The notes: generated from the sequence alone by a model not told the origin. A stretch of DNA of 64,000 bases from Geothrix sp. (GCA_030824075.1 JAVBYJ010000022.1:1-64000), one strand, 5' to 3'; positions 1 to 9,574 are shown, counted from the stretch's first letter. A program made the numbers and translations.

Positions 1-1
1 G

Positions 2-307
2 CTCCGCCCCCTCCAGGACATGGCGGTGGGTGGCCCCATGCGCATCCGCACCGCCCTTGTCACCGCCCGCAGCGCCCCGGCCCACGAGCGGGCCATCCGC
101 ACCCTCATGGCCTGGAACATCCAAGTGGATGAAGCCATGTTCCTCGGTGGCCTCGAAAAGGCCGACTTCCTGCGCGAGTTCGAGCCCGACTTCTTCTTCG
201 ACGACCAGACCGGCTACTGCGACACGGCTTCGCGCGTGGGACCGACGGGGCATGTCGTGAGCGGCATCAAGAACGAGGTGGGAGAGCCCGAACAAGGGCC
301 TCGGTAG
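2..307 (+). CDS. 5'-nucleotidase, C-terminal part (cut by window edge)
   Basis: The open frame runs in from the left edge, so the N-terminus lies outside the window and the ATG at 20 is probably internal. The visible ~100 residues hold TALVTARSAPAHERAIRTL, then a segment with FLGGLEKADFL and DFFFDDQ. This pattern (VTAR...HERAI.TL...FLGG.DK..FL....FFDDQ) is that of the cytosolic 5'-nucleotidase family (HAD superfamily), which dephosphorylates nucleoside monophosphates; the DDQ is a late HAD acidic motif. The tail after residue ~75 (SRVGPTGHVVSG) is also typical of the family. The gene is followed by a perfect hairpin and then ftcD. The family call is fairly firm, substrate choice is not. Confidence 0.8.
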   Translation, partial: LRPLQDMAVGGPMRIRTALVTARSAPAHERAIRTLMAWNIQVDEAMFLGGLEKADFLREFEPDFFFDDQTGYCDTASRVGPTGHVVSGIKNEVGEPEQGPR

Positions 308-309
308 GG

Positions 310-332
310 CTCGGAACGCTGCGCGTTCCGAG
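310..332. terminator. Perfect 10-bp hairpin after the nucleotidase gene
   Basis: CTCGGAACGC at 310-319 pairs perfectly with GCGTTCCGAG at 323-332 around a TGC loop, three bases after the nucleotidase stop codon. There is no T-run on either side, so it is at best a weak or Rho-assisted terminator, or a 3'-end stabiliser. Confidence 0.45.
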
Positions 333-368
333 ATAGGGCAACCATTTCGGTTAACAGATCGTCAATCA

Positions 369-407
369 GCTCCAAAGGCGGGCCGCCCCGCGGCCGGCCT
401 TTGGAGC
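369..407. promoter_or_regulatory. GC-rich hairpin upstream of ftcD
   Basis: GCTCCAAAGGC (369-379) pairs with GCCTTTGGAGC (397-407), enclosing a GC-only centre that can itself pair. It sits 42 bases before the ftcD start codon, inside the likely leader or just behind the nucleotidase terminator. No T-run follows. Role unknown; it could be a terminator stem, an operator or an mRNA leader structure. Confidence 0.4.
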
Positions 408-449
408 GCGGCGCGGCGCCACGGCTAGACTGGAACGAACGGAGGAGCC

Positions 450-2297
450 ATGTCCCGCAAGCTGGTGGAGTGCGTGCCAAACATCTCGGAAGGCCGGGAT
501 GCCGCGAAGATCAAGCAGGTGACGGACGCCATCGCCACGGTTCCCGGCGTCCAGGTGCTGGATGTGGATCCGGGCGCGGACACGAACCGCACGGTGATCA
601 CCTTCGTGGGCGAACCGGAGGCCGTCCTGGAAGGCGCCTTCCGCTGCATCGCCGAAGCCGCCAAGGTCATCGACATGCGCCAGCAGCACGGCGCACACCC
701 CCGCATGGGCGCCACGGACGTGGTGCCCTTCGTGCCCGTGGAGGGCGTGAGCATGGCGGACTGTGCCGACCTGGCCCGCCTGCTGGGCGAGCGCGTGGCA
801 GCGGAACTGGCCATCCCCGTCTACCTCTACGAAGCTGCTGCCTCGCGGCCCGAGCGCCGCAACCTGGCCGAGGTGCGCCGGGGCGAATATGAAGGCCTGG
901 AGAAGAAGCTGAAGGACCCCGAGTGGAAACCCGACTTCGCGGCGCCCTACAACGCCCAGGCCGGCGCCACCATCATCGGCGCGCGGGAATTCCTCGTGGC
1001 CTACAACGTCACCCTGAACTCCGGCAGCAAGGACCACGCCACAGACATTGCCTTCGAGCTGCGGGAGAAGGGCCGCGTGGCCCGGCGCGGCCGCGTGAAG
1101 CCCTACTACCAGGCGGGTGAATTGATCTTCTACACAGAGGGATCCTTCCCCTGTGGCAACTGCGACTTCACCGGCACCACCTTCGAGGAAACGGTGGATC
1201 ATTGCGCCGAGGCCCACGGCTACGACCTGCCGGCCCTCATGCGCATGAACGACGTCGATCCCGCGAACCCCGTGGGCCAGAAGGTCCGCCGCCGAGGCAC
1301 CTTCAGCCACTGCAAGGCCATCGGCTGGTACGTGGACACCTACCACCGGGCCCAGATCAGCGTGAACCTCACGGACTACAAGCAGACGGCCCCCCACACG
1401 GTGCTGGAGGAGGCCCGCCGTCTCGCCGCCGAGCGCGGGCTTGTGGTCACGGGCAGCGAGATCGTGGGCCTGGTCCCCTTCCAGTGCCTGCTGGCCTCGG
1501 GCCGCCATTACCGGAAGGCCATGGGCAAATCCACGGGCGTGCCCACCGCGGACATCCTGCAGACCGCCGTATTCTCCATGGGCCTGGGCGATGTGGCCCC
1601 CTTCGACATCGAGAAGAAGGTGCTAGGTCTGCCCAGCCATGATGCCAAGGCCCTGGTCACCATGCCGGTCCACGCATTCACGGACGAGGTCAGCCGCGAC
1701 ACGCCCGCCCCCGGTGGCGGCTCCATCGCGGCCCTGGCGGGCAGCCTGGGTGCGGCTCTCGCCAGCATGGTGGCCAACCTGGCCCAGGGCGGGCCGGATG
1801 CGGAGAAGGATGCCAAGCTCATCGAATTGGCCGAGCGGGCGCAGGTGCTGAAGGACCGCCTGATGGTGGCCGTGGACGCCGATACCAACGCCTTCAACGC
1901 CTTCATGGATGCCCGGCGTCTGCCGGACAGCACGCCCGAACAAAGGGCCGCGCGGCAGGCCGCCATGCAGGCTGGCCTGAAGGTGGCCATCGACGTGCCC
2001 CTCGACACGGCGAAGGCCAGCCTCGCGGCGCTGGACTTGGCGGGTGAAGCCGCCCATCTGGGCAAGGTGGCCTCCATCACGGACGCAGCCGTGGGAGCCC
2101 AGATGGCCTATGCGGGCGTGCGCGGCGGCGTGTGGAACGTGATCATCAACCTCAAGGACATCTCCGACGCCACCTACGTGGCAGATATGCAGGTCCAATG
2201 CTCTGACCTGCTGGCGAAGGCCGGGGAGCGGCTCGCCGACGTGATCGCCTACGTGGATCAGAAGCTGCTGGATCGTCTGCTGAAGGCAAAAAAATAG
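450..2297 (+). CDS. ftcD: Bifunctional glutamate formimidoyltransferase / formimidoyl-THF cyclodeaminase
   Basis: 615 residues. The N-terminal ~380 residues match formimidoyltransferase (LVECVPNISEGRD at the start, the HPRMGATDVVPF segment near 85, the GSEIVGLVPF segment near 335) and the C-terminal ~195 residues match the helical cyclodeaminase (SRDTPAPGGGSIAALAG). Together they move the formimino group of N-formimino-glutamate to tetrahydrofolate and convert it to methenyl-THF, the last step of one histidine degradation route. The start follows a GGAGGAG ribosome site. Odd feature: residues 235-256 read C-x2-C-x12-H-x4-H, a zinc-finger-like insert between the two halves of the transferase domain. 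The stop codon lies inside the terminator stem of the opposite gene. No other hut genes are visible nearby. Confidence 0.95.
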   Translation: MSRKLVECVPNISEGRDAAKIKQVTDAIATVPGVQVLDVDPGADTNRTVITFVGEPEAVLEGAFRCIAEAAKVIDMRQQHGAHPRMGATDVVPFVPVEGVSMADCADLARLLGERVAAELAIPVYLYEAAASRPERRNLAEVRRGEYEGLEKKLKDPEWKPDFAAPYNAQAGATIIGAREFLVAYNVTLNSGSKDHATDIAFELREKGRVARRGRVKPYYQAGELIFYTEGSFPCGNCDFTGTTFEETVDHCAEAHGYDLPALMRMNDVDPANPVGQKVRRRGTFSHCKAIGWYVDTYHRAQISVNLTDYKQTAPHTVLEEARRLAAERGLVVTGSEIVGLVPFQCLLASGRHYRKAMGKSTGVPTADILQTAVFSMGLGDVAPFDIEKKVLGLPSHDAKALVTMPVHAFTDEVSRDTPAPGGGSIAALAGSLGAALASMVANLAQGGPDAEKDAKLIELAERAQVLKDRLMVAVDADTNAFNAFMDARRLPDSTPEQRAARQAAMQAGLKVAIDVPLDTAKASLAALDLAGEAAHLGKVASITDAAVGAQMAYAGVRGGVWNVIINLKDISDATYVADMQVQCSDLLAKAGERLADVIAYVDQKLLDRLLKAKK

Positions 2298-2317
2298 GGG
2301 GCCCGCAGGCCCCCTAG
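2287..2317 (-). terminator. Rho-independent terminator of the Cache-protein gene
   Basis: On the minus strand a 9-bp stem (TAGGGGGCC / GGCCCCCTA, 2295-2316) is followed by seven T residues (complement of the A-run at 2288-2294). The plus strand lacks a T-run, so it mainly serves the minus-strand gene, although the stem also covers the ftcD stop codon. Confidence 0.75.
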
Positions 2318-2335
2318 CTCTGTCCCGGCCAGCCT

Positions 2336-2797
2336 CTACTCGTAGATGCCGGCGCCGATGACCATCCCGTTCTGCAGCTCCACCCACGAAGCCTTCTTCA
2401 TCACCTTGTTGCCCTGAGCCGGGTTCAACTCCTTGTACTCGATCCAGCCGCTGCCCTTTTCCTTCACCATCTTGGTCCAGTCCTGGATCCAGGGCTTGCC
2501 ATCCGGATCCTTCGCCGTCCAGCGGTTGATGCCGACCAGTTCGCGTCGCACGCCATGGGCGATCACCTTGCCTTCAAGGTCGTACACGAAGATATACAGG
2601 TCGCTGTTCTGTCCCTTGGTGAAGTGGAACTGGCCCTTGACTCCGGATACTTCCTCCAGGAATTTCTCCTTGGGGTTTTTCTTCGCGAAATCCACGGCCT
2701 GCTTCACGAAGGCCTTGGCCTGATCGCGGGTCTGGGCGACCAGCGGGAAGGCCACCAAGGTGGCCAAGGTCAGGACTGCCCATGTCATCTTGCGCAT
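2336..2797 (-). CDS. Secreted single-Cache domain protein
   Basis: 153 residues from the ATG at 2797, which has a GGAGGAA ribosome site 4 bases upstream; an in-frame ATG further up lacks one. Residues 1-20 are a signal peptide (MRKMTWAVLTLATLVAFPLVAQ). The rest is a Cache-type ligand-sensing fold: AVDFAKKNPKEKFLEE, the DLYIFVYDLEGKVIAHG strand pair near 70, and the terminal VIGAGIYE typical of the sCache_2 family. There is no membrane anchor or output domain, so it is a free periplasmic sensor or ligand-binding protein. It is divergent from a chemoreceptor gene 177 bp away, which suggests a possible partner. Family firm, role inferred. Confidence 0.85.
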   Translation of the reverse strand: MRKMTWAVLTLATLVAFPLVAQTRDQAKAFVKQAVDFAKKNPKEKFLEEVSGVKGQFHFTKGQNSDLYIFVYDLEGKVIAHGVRRELVGINRWTAKDPDGKPWIQDWTKMVKEKGSGWIEYKELNPAQGNKVMKKASWVELQNGMVIGAGIYE

Positions 2798-2973
2798 GCG
2801 TTCCTCCAAATAGGCCCCACCAAGGGGCACCCTACCTCTTGCGGACAGCGCGACCGGATTCTTGAAAATCACCCATTTCCAGCATTCTTGTGTGCCGCAA
2901 TTCAACCCAGAGAAACCGGATGCCGAAGAACGGCCGTTAGGGCATGTTCCAACTTGGCAAGGAGAGGCATCCG

Positions 2974-4509
2974 ATGAATCGCAAGGGACTGGCCCGGAAA
3001 TTCTTCGTGCCCTTGGCCGCTTCCCTGGCGGTTCTGCTGGGCCTCGTCATCTGGGGCGTCAGCGCCTATCAGACCTCCCAGGCCGAGAAGGCCTTTGAGG
3101 AACACCTAACCTCCCTGGCCATTGCCTCGCGTTCCATGTTCCACGCCGACGCCGAGGAATACTGCCAAAGCCGCGGTATGACTTTCCATCGGGTCCTGAC
3201 GGGGCGGTTCTCCAAGGATCCTGCTGCCCAGGCCTTCGAACGCAGCAGCATGCGTGACTTCGCCGGCAACCCAGCCCTGGAACAGCGGGTCGGCCATTTC
3301 AATGACGCCAGCGGAGATCCACGGATCTATGTGCTCAGCCCAGGCCGGTTGAAGGATGCATGCACCCAATGCCACGGGGCCTTTGGGATCGATGCCTTCA
3401 AGGATGGCAAGACCGGCGACCTGGTGGCTTCCTTCGGGGTCTCCATGTCCACCGCCGAGCTGTACCGCAATCAGCGGAATGTCCGAATCCTATCGGCCAT
3501 CCTTGGGTTGGCCCTGCTCATCGCCATCAGCGCCATCGTGGCCTACCGCGTGAGGGCCTCCATCCTCTTGCCCCTGGAGCATCTGTCAGCAGTCATCAGC
3601 CAAGTGGCGACGGGGGACATGACGGTGAAGGCCCCGGTGGAAAGCCAGGATGAAATTGGTCAACTGGCCGCCACGTTCAACGGCATGGTATGCGACCTCA
3701 GCCAAGCCCTCGGAAACATGGGGCAAGCCTCCGAGCAGGTGGCTTCCGGCAGCACGGAACTGGCCGCCAGCGCAGATCAGATGAACCAGACCGTTCAGGA
3801 GACCGCCCGGGTGGGCGAGGAACTTCGCCAGGCGGGACGGGACGTGCTGATGGCCCTCCGGCAGTTGGATGCGAATGTTGAATCCATGGCCACACACGCC
3901 CGCCAGACCGGCGCCAGGACGGACGAGGCCGTGCAGGACACGGACCGCGGCGCCGAAACGGGCCGAGGTACCGCCTTGGGCATGGAGGCCATCCAGCAGG
4001 CCACCTCGCGGATCGTCGAGGCCGTGAAAGTGATCCAGGGCATCGCCCGCCAGACCAATCTGCTGTCTCTGAACGCCGCCATTGAGGCCGCCAAGGCGGG
4101 AGCCCAGGGCAAGGGGTTCGCCGTCGTCGCCGAGGAGGTCCGCATCCTGGCCGAACGCAGCGGCCAGAGCGCCAAGGAGATCGAGGAAACGATCCAGGCC
4201 ATGCAGCAGGCTGTGACCGAGGGCACCTCCAGCGTGGAAGTGACCCTCCAGCATCTGGAGGCCATCCGGGACCGGATCTCCCACGTATCCGGCGGCATTC
4301 ATGAGATCGGAGCCCTGAGCCAAAGTCAGGCGGGGACCAGTCAGGAGGTGGGTCAGCTGATGAACCAAACCGCTTCCCGGCTGGATCAGAACGCCACGGC
4401 CACCCACCAACTGGCAGCCACCGTGCACGAGATCGCGAAGACCTCGGACGAGCTGTCCCGGGTAGCAGAGAGCCTCAAGGAGACCGTGCGGCGGTTCAAG
4501 CTGCGATAA
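2974..4509 (+). CDS. Methyl-accepting chemotaxis protein with periplasmic c-haem (Tll0287-like) sensor
   Basis: 511 residues from the ATG at 2974, preceded by GGAGAGG. Layout: membrane helix ~8-29, periplasmic domain ~35-165, second helix ~170-192, HAMP ~193-245, then a long methyl-accepting helical hairpin with the conserved tip ([20 protein letters not shown] near 357). The periplasmic domain holds CTQCH at 130-134, a c-type haem attachment motif, in the setting of the DUF3365/Tll0287-like family. A haem-bearing receptor would sense redox state, O2, NO or CO. The family is known; the ligand is not shown. There is no CheR-docking pentapeptide at the C-terminus (it ends ETVRRFKLR). The secreted Cache gene lies divergently upstream. 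Confidence 0.93.
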   Translation: MNRKGLARKFFVPLAASLAVLLGLVIWGVSAYQTSQAEKAFEEHLTSLAIASRSMFHADAEEYCQSRGMTFHRVLTGRFSKDPAAQAFERSSMRDFAGNPALEQRVGHFNDASGDPRIYVLSPGRLKDACTQCHGAFGIDAFKDGKTGDLVASFGVSMSTAELYRNQRNVRILSAILGLALLIAISAIVAYRVRASILLPLEHLSAVISQVATGDMTVKAPVESQDEIGQLAATFNGMVCDLSQALGNMGQASEQVASGSTELAASADQMNQTVQETARVGEELRQAGRDVLMALRQLDANVESMATHARQTGARTDEAVQDTDRGAETGRGTALGMEAIQQATSRIVEAVKVIQGIARQTNLLSLNAAIEAAKAGAQGKGFAVVAEEVRILAERSGQSAKEIEETIQAMQQAVTEGTSSVEVTLQHLEAIRDRISHVSGGIHEIGALSQSQAGTSQEVGQLMNQTASRLDQNATATHQLAATVHEIAKTSDELSRVAESLKETVRRFKLR

Positions 4510-4552
4510 TCCGGAACCTCCCCGGAGTCGCGGGCGGCATCGGGGATGGATC

Positions 4553-5476
4553 ATGCGCGTGCCGAACGGGGGCTTCTGTTACCGGGAACAGATCGCTCCC
4601 GCGGAGGCTGGTCGGACGGTGCTGGCCCACCTTGCGGCTCGGTATCCCCGGGCCTCCGAAGCCGAGTGGCGCGAGCGGATTGATTCGGGTCAGGTCCGCC
4701 TTGAGGATCGACTCGCCACAAACAACGACACCCTTCTGGCCGGGCAGTGCCTCGTCTGGGAGCGGCCACCCTGGATGGAGCCCGACGTACCCCTCGCCAC
4801 GGCGATCCTCTATGAGGATGAGGCGCTTCTCGCGGTCGCCAAGCCCAGCGGCCTGCCCACGCTGCCCGGAGGCGGCGAATTCCTGGAACACACGCTCCTG
4901 GCCCTGGTGCGGCGGCGGAATCCCGGGGCGAGTCCCATGCATCGCCTGGGGCGTGGCACCTCGGGCATTGTGCTCTTCGCCCCCACCGCTGGGGCGGCGG
5001 TGCCCCTTCAGGCGGCCTTCCGGGAGCAGCGAACCCGCAAGGTCTACCGGACCCTGTGCAGCGGAGACCCGGCATGGGACGCCTTCGAGATCACGGCCCC
5101 CATCGGCGAGGTCCCCTACCCGCCCCTGGGCACCCTTCACGCCGCCCTTTCCAGCGGACGCCCCTCCCTCAGCCAGGTGACCGTGCTGGAACGTCGGGAG
5201 GGAGCGTGCCTGGTGGAGGTCGAGATCCTCACAGGCCGCCCCCATCAGATCCGGATCCACCTCGCCCACGCGGGGCACCCGCTGGTGGGCGATCCACTCT
5301 ACGGTCCCGGTGGCCTCCCGCTCCCGGGGACCACCGCCCTGCCTGGCGACCTGGGGTACCTGCTGCACGCCCATCGGGTGGAGTTGGAGCATCCTCGCAC
5401 GGGCGCCCGCCTCTCCATCCAGTGCCATCCACCGCCCGCGCTGCGGAATTCCAAGGCGGATGGTGGACATAAATAA
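4553..5476 (+). CDS. RluA-family RNA pseudouridine synthase-like protein with altered catalytic motif
   Basis: 307 residues. An S4-type RNA-binding segment (~20-70) is followed by the RluA-type synthase fold: ILYEDEALLAVAKPSGLPTLPG near 85, the active-site motif at 130-138, VYRTLCSGDP near 165, and the late motif LTGRPHQIRIHLAHAGHPLVGDPLYG (in two parts) near 225-250. The usual active-site motif is HRLDR.TSG, where Asp is the nucleophile; here it reads HRLGRGTSG, with Gly133 in place of Asp. Similar HRLGR variants may exist in plant and bacterial subfamilies, so either the chemistry uses another residue or the protein only binds RNA. It lies 43 bp after the chemoreceptor gene. Substrate unknown. 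Confidence 0.85.
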   Translation: MRVPNGGFCYREQIAPAEAGRTVLAHLAARYPRASEAEWRERIDSGQVRLEDRLATNNDTLLAGQCLVWERPPWMEPDVPLATAILYEDEALLAVAKPSGLPTLPGGGEFLEHTLLALVRRRNPGASPMHRLGRGTSGIVLFAPTAGAAVPLQAAFREQRTRKVYRTLCSGDPAWDAFEITAPIGEVPYPPLGTLHAALSSGRPSLSQVTVLERREGACLVEVEILTGRPHQIRIHLAHAGHPLVGDPLYGPGGLPLPGTTALPGDLGYLLHAHRVELEHPRTGARLSIQCHPPPALRNSKADGGHK

Positions 5477-5506
5477 TACCGAGGCAGTGGGATACCGATA
5501 AATCTG

Positions 5507-8500
5507 ATGAATCAGCATCCTTCGGATTCCCTGGGGTACCTCTTGGACCCACTGAAACCCACCCATCCCTCGAAGCCGACGGAAGCCACCGTGCCGCCAC
5601 AGGCTGCAGCCGGGGAAGCCCTTCCTTCGGTCCCCGACCACCTGCCACCCCCCTTGCGTGGACTGGGTGGTGCCTTGGCCCTTGGGGTGCTGATCGCCGC
5701 AGGGTTGGCTGGCCACCACTTCACGTTTTCGATCTTCTTCGGTGCCGACTTCATCTTCGGCAGCATCTTCGCCCTGTTGGCGCTGCAGATTTTTGGCATC
5801 GGACGGGGAGTCGTCGCGGCGCTCATCATCAGCAGCATCCTATGCCTCGGCTGGGGGCACCACTATGGCTTGATCATCATGACCGCGGAGGTCGCGGTGG
5901 TCGGCTGGCTCAACCGCCGCCGCCGGATCGGCTTCATTCAGGCCGATGTCCTCTACTGGCTCTTTATCGGGATGCCGCTGGTCTATGTGTCCTACCACTT
6001 CGGCATGAAGGTCCCCCAGAGCCATGCCCTGTTCCTCATGGCCAAGGCCATCGTGAACGGCCTGGTCAATATCCTGGCCGCCCGGCTGTTGTTTGCGGCC
6101 TTTGCCGTCCGATTGCGCAGGTCCCCCCTGTCGTATCGAGAAGCCGTGTACACCCTGCTGGCCATGTTCGTATTGGGCCCAACGCTGATCATGATGGCGC
6201 TTGGCAGCAGAACCCATTTCAAGGAAACAGACCGTCATACCCGGGCCACGCTGGCCCAGAGCAGCCTGCGCCTGACGGACCGGATTGAAACCTGGGTGGC
6301 GAACCGGAAATCAGCCCTTCTCTATCTGGCTGAGATGGCTGCCTCGAAATCTCCTCAGCAGATGCAGTCCTACCTGGAGCAGACCCAGAAGTCGGACATC
6401 AACTTCCTGCGGCTCGGCCTGCTGAACAGCGAGGCCACCGTCACCGCTTACTACCCCCTGCGCGACGAGCTGGGACAGGCGAATATCGGGAAGAATTTCG
6501 CGGACCGTCCCTTCATTCCAACGCTTCAGCAGACCCTCAAGCCGATGCTCTCGGAAGTGGTCCTGGGCAGGGTCGGCACGCCCAAACCCATCGTGGCGAT
6601 GCTTGCCCCTGTGGTCACTCAGGGGACCTATGGAGGCTACGTCGCAGGCGTCCTGAGCCTGGATCAGATTCGAGGGCACCTCGACAAAAGCATGGATGAG
6701 GAAGCCACGTTCTACACCCTGCTGGACAAAAACAACAACGTCATCATGACCAACCGCACCGATCAGAAGGTCATGGCGCCTTTTGACCGCGGCGAAGGAA
6801 CGCTCCGTCGTCCTGAGGCAGGGATTCACCAGTGGGTGCCGACCCTACCCCCTCACGCCCTGGTCACGGAACGCTGGGGAAATTCGCTCTATGTGGGGGA
6901 ATCCAGGATCGGCAACCTGGCCGAATGGACGCTCATCCTGGAACAGCCCCTGGCTCCGTTCCAGAAAGCGCTCTTTGATCGCTATTCCAGAAACCTGGCG
7001 ATGCTCCTCCTCCTGCTCCTCGTGTCGCTGTTGGTGGCTGAGATCGTGAGCCGAAGCATGACGCGTTCCCTCGAAGAGCTTGGGAGTCTCACCCACGATC
7101 TACCGATGAGGCTGGCCTCGGAAGGCCCCGCGGTCCATTGGCCTGACAGCGACATCCTTGAGTCCAAACACCTGATCTCCAATTTCAGGCTCATGGCGGG
7201 TTCGTTATCGGAACAATTCAACAAGGTCCGCCAGACCAATGAATCCCTCGAGCGGCGGGTGGAGGAACGGACGCGGGAACTGCAAGCGAGCGAGGAACGC
7301 TATCGGCGGGTCTCGGCGATGACTTCGGATATAGCCTATTCCTGCGTGACCAACAAAGATGGGCGCTTTTCGATCAAGTGGATGACGGGCGCGGCCCATG
7401 CCATCACCGGGTACACCATCGAGGAAATCAAGGCCCACGGCTGCTGGTGCTTCCTGGTCATCGCGGAGGATCAGGACCTCTTTGAGAAACAGGTCAACGG
7501 CCTGAGGCCGGGCACGAAGGGTTCATGCGAACTCCGCTTCCGGCACAAGGACGGCAGCCTTGTTTGGGTCGCCTCCTCGGCTGAATGCGTGGCGGAGGCC
7601 CAGGCACCAGGGGGTCCCATGCTCTATGGGGGACTCGAAGACATTACGGATCGGAAACGGGCCGAACAGGCCCTGATCGAGAGCGAACACCGCTACCGCC
7701 GCATTACGGAAGGCTTGACGGATTACCAGTACAGCGTGCGGGTCGAGCAGGGCCGCGCCATGGAGACCACCCACGGCCTGGGATGCGAGGCGGTCACGGG
7801 CTACACGGTGAAGGACTTTGCCGCGAACCCTTACCTCTGGTTTACGATGATCCCGCCGGAAGACCGCGAGGCGGCCAGACTCCGGGTGGCACAGATCCTC
7901 GAAGGACAGGAACTCGATCCGTTCAAACATCGCATCATTCGCAAGGATGGCGCCCTGCGCTGGGTCAGCGATACCAGCATCCTGAACAAGGATATGGCGG
8001 GAAGGCTCCTGTCCTACGACGGCGTCGTGGAGGACATCACCGAGCGCATGGTGGCCGAGGAAGCCCTGCGCGAAAGTGAGGCACGCTTCCGGGGACTCCT
8101 CCAAAGCGTGGATTCTGTCGCGGTCCAGAGCTATGGCCCGGATGGCACAACCCATTACTGGAATCAGGCCTCCGAGCGCCTCTACGGGTACTCGGCCGAG
8201 GAAGCCATTGGGCGCAGCCTGCTGGACCTCATTGTCCCCAAGGACATGCGGGAAGGGGTCGCGCAGGATATGCGGAGCATGTGGGAAACGGGAGTACCGA
8301 TCCCTTCTTCGGAACTCTCCCTCCTGCGGAAAGACGGTTCACCCGTCATGGTCTACACCAGCCATGCCATCGTGCGCGTCCCAGGGCACGCCCCCGAGAT
8401 GTTCTGCATGGATGTGGACCTCACGGACCGCAAACGGCTAGAAGCCCAGCTTCATCAGTCCCAGAAGATGGAGAGCCTCGGCATTCTGGCGGGTGGAGTG

Positions 8501-9544
8501 GCGCACGACATGAACAACGTGCTGGGGGCCATTCTCGGTTTGGCTTCTGTCCACCTGGACATGCTGCCCCCCGGCAGCCCTCTCCACCGCGCCTTCACGA
8601 CCATCACAAAAGCCTGTACGCGTGGCGGGAATTTGATCCAGAGCCTCCTGGGCTTCGCCCGGCAGAGCCTTGCAGAAGACAAGGAACTGGACCTGAACGC
8701 GCTGGTCCGGGATGAAGTCCGGCTTTTGGAACGCACCACCCTGGCCAGGGTCCGTCTCGAAATCGACCTTGCGGCCGACCTTCGGCCCATCCGTGGCGAT
8801 GCCAGTGCCCTGACCCATGTGCTGATGAACCTGTGCGTCAACGCCGTGGATGCCATGCCGGATAACGGCACCCTGACCCTCCGCACCCGCAACGTAAGTA
8901 CCGACTGGATCGAAGTCCAGGTGGAGGACACCGGGAGCGGAATGCCCAAGGCGGTTCTGGAAAAAGCCCTGGATCCCTTCTTCACGACCAAGGAACAAGG
9001 CAAAGGTACGGGTCTGGGCCTGTCCATCGCCCACAGCACCGTCATGGCACACCACGGGCAGATGGAGATCCTGAGTGAGCCGGGCCGGGGAACCCTCGTC
9101 TTGCTGCGGTTCCCCACCTGCGAGGCCAGGGACTTTGCGGCCGATGCCGCCCCTTCGCCGCGGCGGGAGGCCCCCCACCTCAGCCTGAAAGTCCTCCTCG
9201 TGGACGACGATGAGCTGATCCAGAGTTCCATGCAGGCGATTCTGGAAATACTGAACCACACCGTGGCTACGGCCCGGACCGGCGAGGAGGCCTTGGCGGC
9301 GCTTGAAGCCGGGTATGAACCTGATGTGGTGATCCTGGACCTGAACATGCCGGGGCTGGGAGGCGCTGGCACCCTTCCCCGCCTCCGCGCCCTGAGGCCC
9401 AGTGTGCCAGTCCTCCTTGCCACGGGCCGAGCGGATCAGACGGCCATGAACCTCATCGAAGTGCATCCTTTCGTCACCCTGTTGTCCAAGCCCTTCGGGA
9501 TGAAGGAACTCCAACAGCACCTCGAACCGCTCCGGCGGGGGTGA
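5507..9544 (+). CDS. Multidomain hybrid sensor histidine kinase (MASE-like, Cache, 3 PAS, HisKA, HATPase, receiver)
   Basis: 1345 residues. After a Pro-rich start there is a block of about six membrane helices (~55-240), an extracytoplasmic Cache-like domain (~250-480, with ADRPFIPTLQQTLKP-type features), another helix near 490-510, a coiled-coil linker (~570-600) and three PAS/PAC units (~605-730, 730-855, 860-985). The kinase core has His1000 in GGVAHDMNNVLG, an NtrB-like acceptor, then N-, G1- and G2-boxes (NLCVNAVDAMPDNG, VEDTGSGMP, GTGLGLSI). A receiver domain follows with Asp1278 in VVILDLNMPG. The kinase could phosphorylate its own receiver; no separate response regulator is adjacent. 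No strong ribosome site precedes the ATG. The signal is unknown. Confidence 0.93.
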   Translation: MNQHPSDSLGYLLDPLKPTHPSKPTEATVPPQAAAGEALPSVPDHLPPPLRGLGGALALGVLIAAGLAGHHFTFSIFFGADFIFGSIFALLALQIFGIGRGVVAALIISSILCLGWGHHYGLIIMTAEVAVVGWLNRRRRIGFIQADVLYWLFIGMPLVYVSYHFGMKVPQSHALFLMAKAIVNGLVNILAARLLFAAFAVRLRRSPLSYREAVYTLLAMFVLGPTLIMMALGSRTHFKETDRHTRATLAQSSLRLTDRIETWVANRKSALLYLAEMAASKSPQQMQSYLEQTQKSDINFLRLGLLNSEATVTAYYPLRDELGQANIGKNFADRPFIPTLQQTLKPMLSEVVLGRVGTPKPIVAMLAPVVTQGTYGGYVAGVLSLDQIRGHLDKSMDEEATFYTLLDKNNNVIMTNRTDQKVMAPFDRGEGTLRRPEAGIHQWVPTLPPHALVTERWGNSLYVGESRIGNLAEWTLILEQPLAPFQKALFDRYSRNLAMLLLLLLVSLLVAEIVSRSMTRSLEELGSLTHDLPMRLASEGPAVHWPDSDILESKHLISNFRLMAGSLSEQFNKVRQTNESLERRVEERTRELQASEERYRRVSAMTSDIAYSCVTNKDGRFSIKWMTGAAHAITGYTIEEIKAHGCWCFLVIAEDQDLFEKQVNGLRPGTKGSCELRFRHKDGSLVWVASSAECVAEAQAPGGPMLYGGLEDITDRKRAEQALIESEHRYRRITEGLTDYQYSVRVEQGRAMETTHGLGCEAVTGYTVKDFAANPYLWFTMIPPEDREAARLRVAQILEGQELDPFKHRIIRKDGALRWVSDTSILNKDMAGRLLSYDGVVEDITERMVAEEALRESEARFRGLLQSVDSVAVQSYGPDGTTHYWNQASERLYGYSAEEAIGRSLLDLIVPKDMREGVAQDMRSMWETGVPIPSSELSLLRKDGSPVMVYTSHAIVRVPGHAPEMFCMDVDLTDRKRLEAQLHQSQKMESLGILAGGVAHDMNNVLGAILGLASVHLDMLPPGSPLHRAFTTITKACTRGGNLIQSLLGFARQSLAEDKELDLNALVRDEVRLLERTTLARVRLEIDLAADLRPIRGDASALTHVLMNLCVNAVDAMPDNGTLTLRTRNVSTDWIEVQVEDTGSGMPKAVLEKALDPFFTTKEQGKGTGLGLSIAHSTVMAHHGQMEILSEPGRGTLVLLRFPTCEARDFAADAAPSPRREAPHLSLKVLLVDDDELIQSSMQAILEILNHTVATARTGEEALAALEAGYEPDVVILDLNMPGLGGAGTLPRLRALRPSVPVLLATGRADQTAMNLIEVHPFVTLLSKPFGMKELQQHLEPLRRG

Positions 9545-9574
9545 GGCCCTTTTCCACCTGCGTGACGGCAGACC

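Noticed and set aside
2798-2880. Possible sigma-54 promoter (GG..GC pattern) between the Cache and chemoreceptor genes
   Set aside because: The GG and GC pairs are about 15 bases apart rather than the required 12, so the pattern does not fit.
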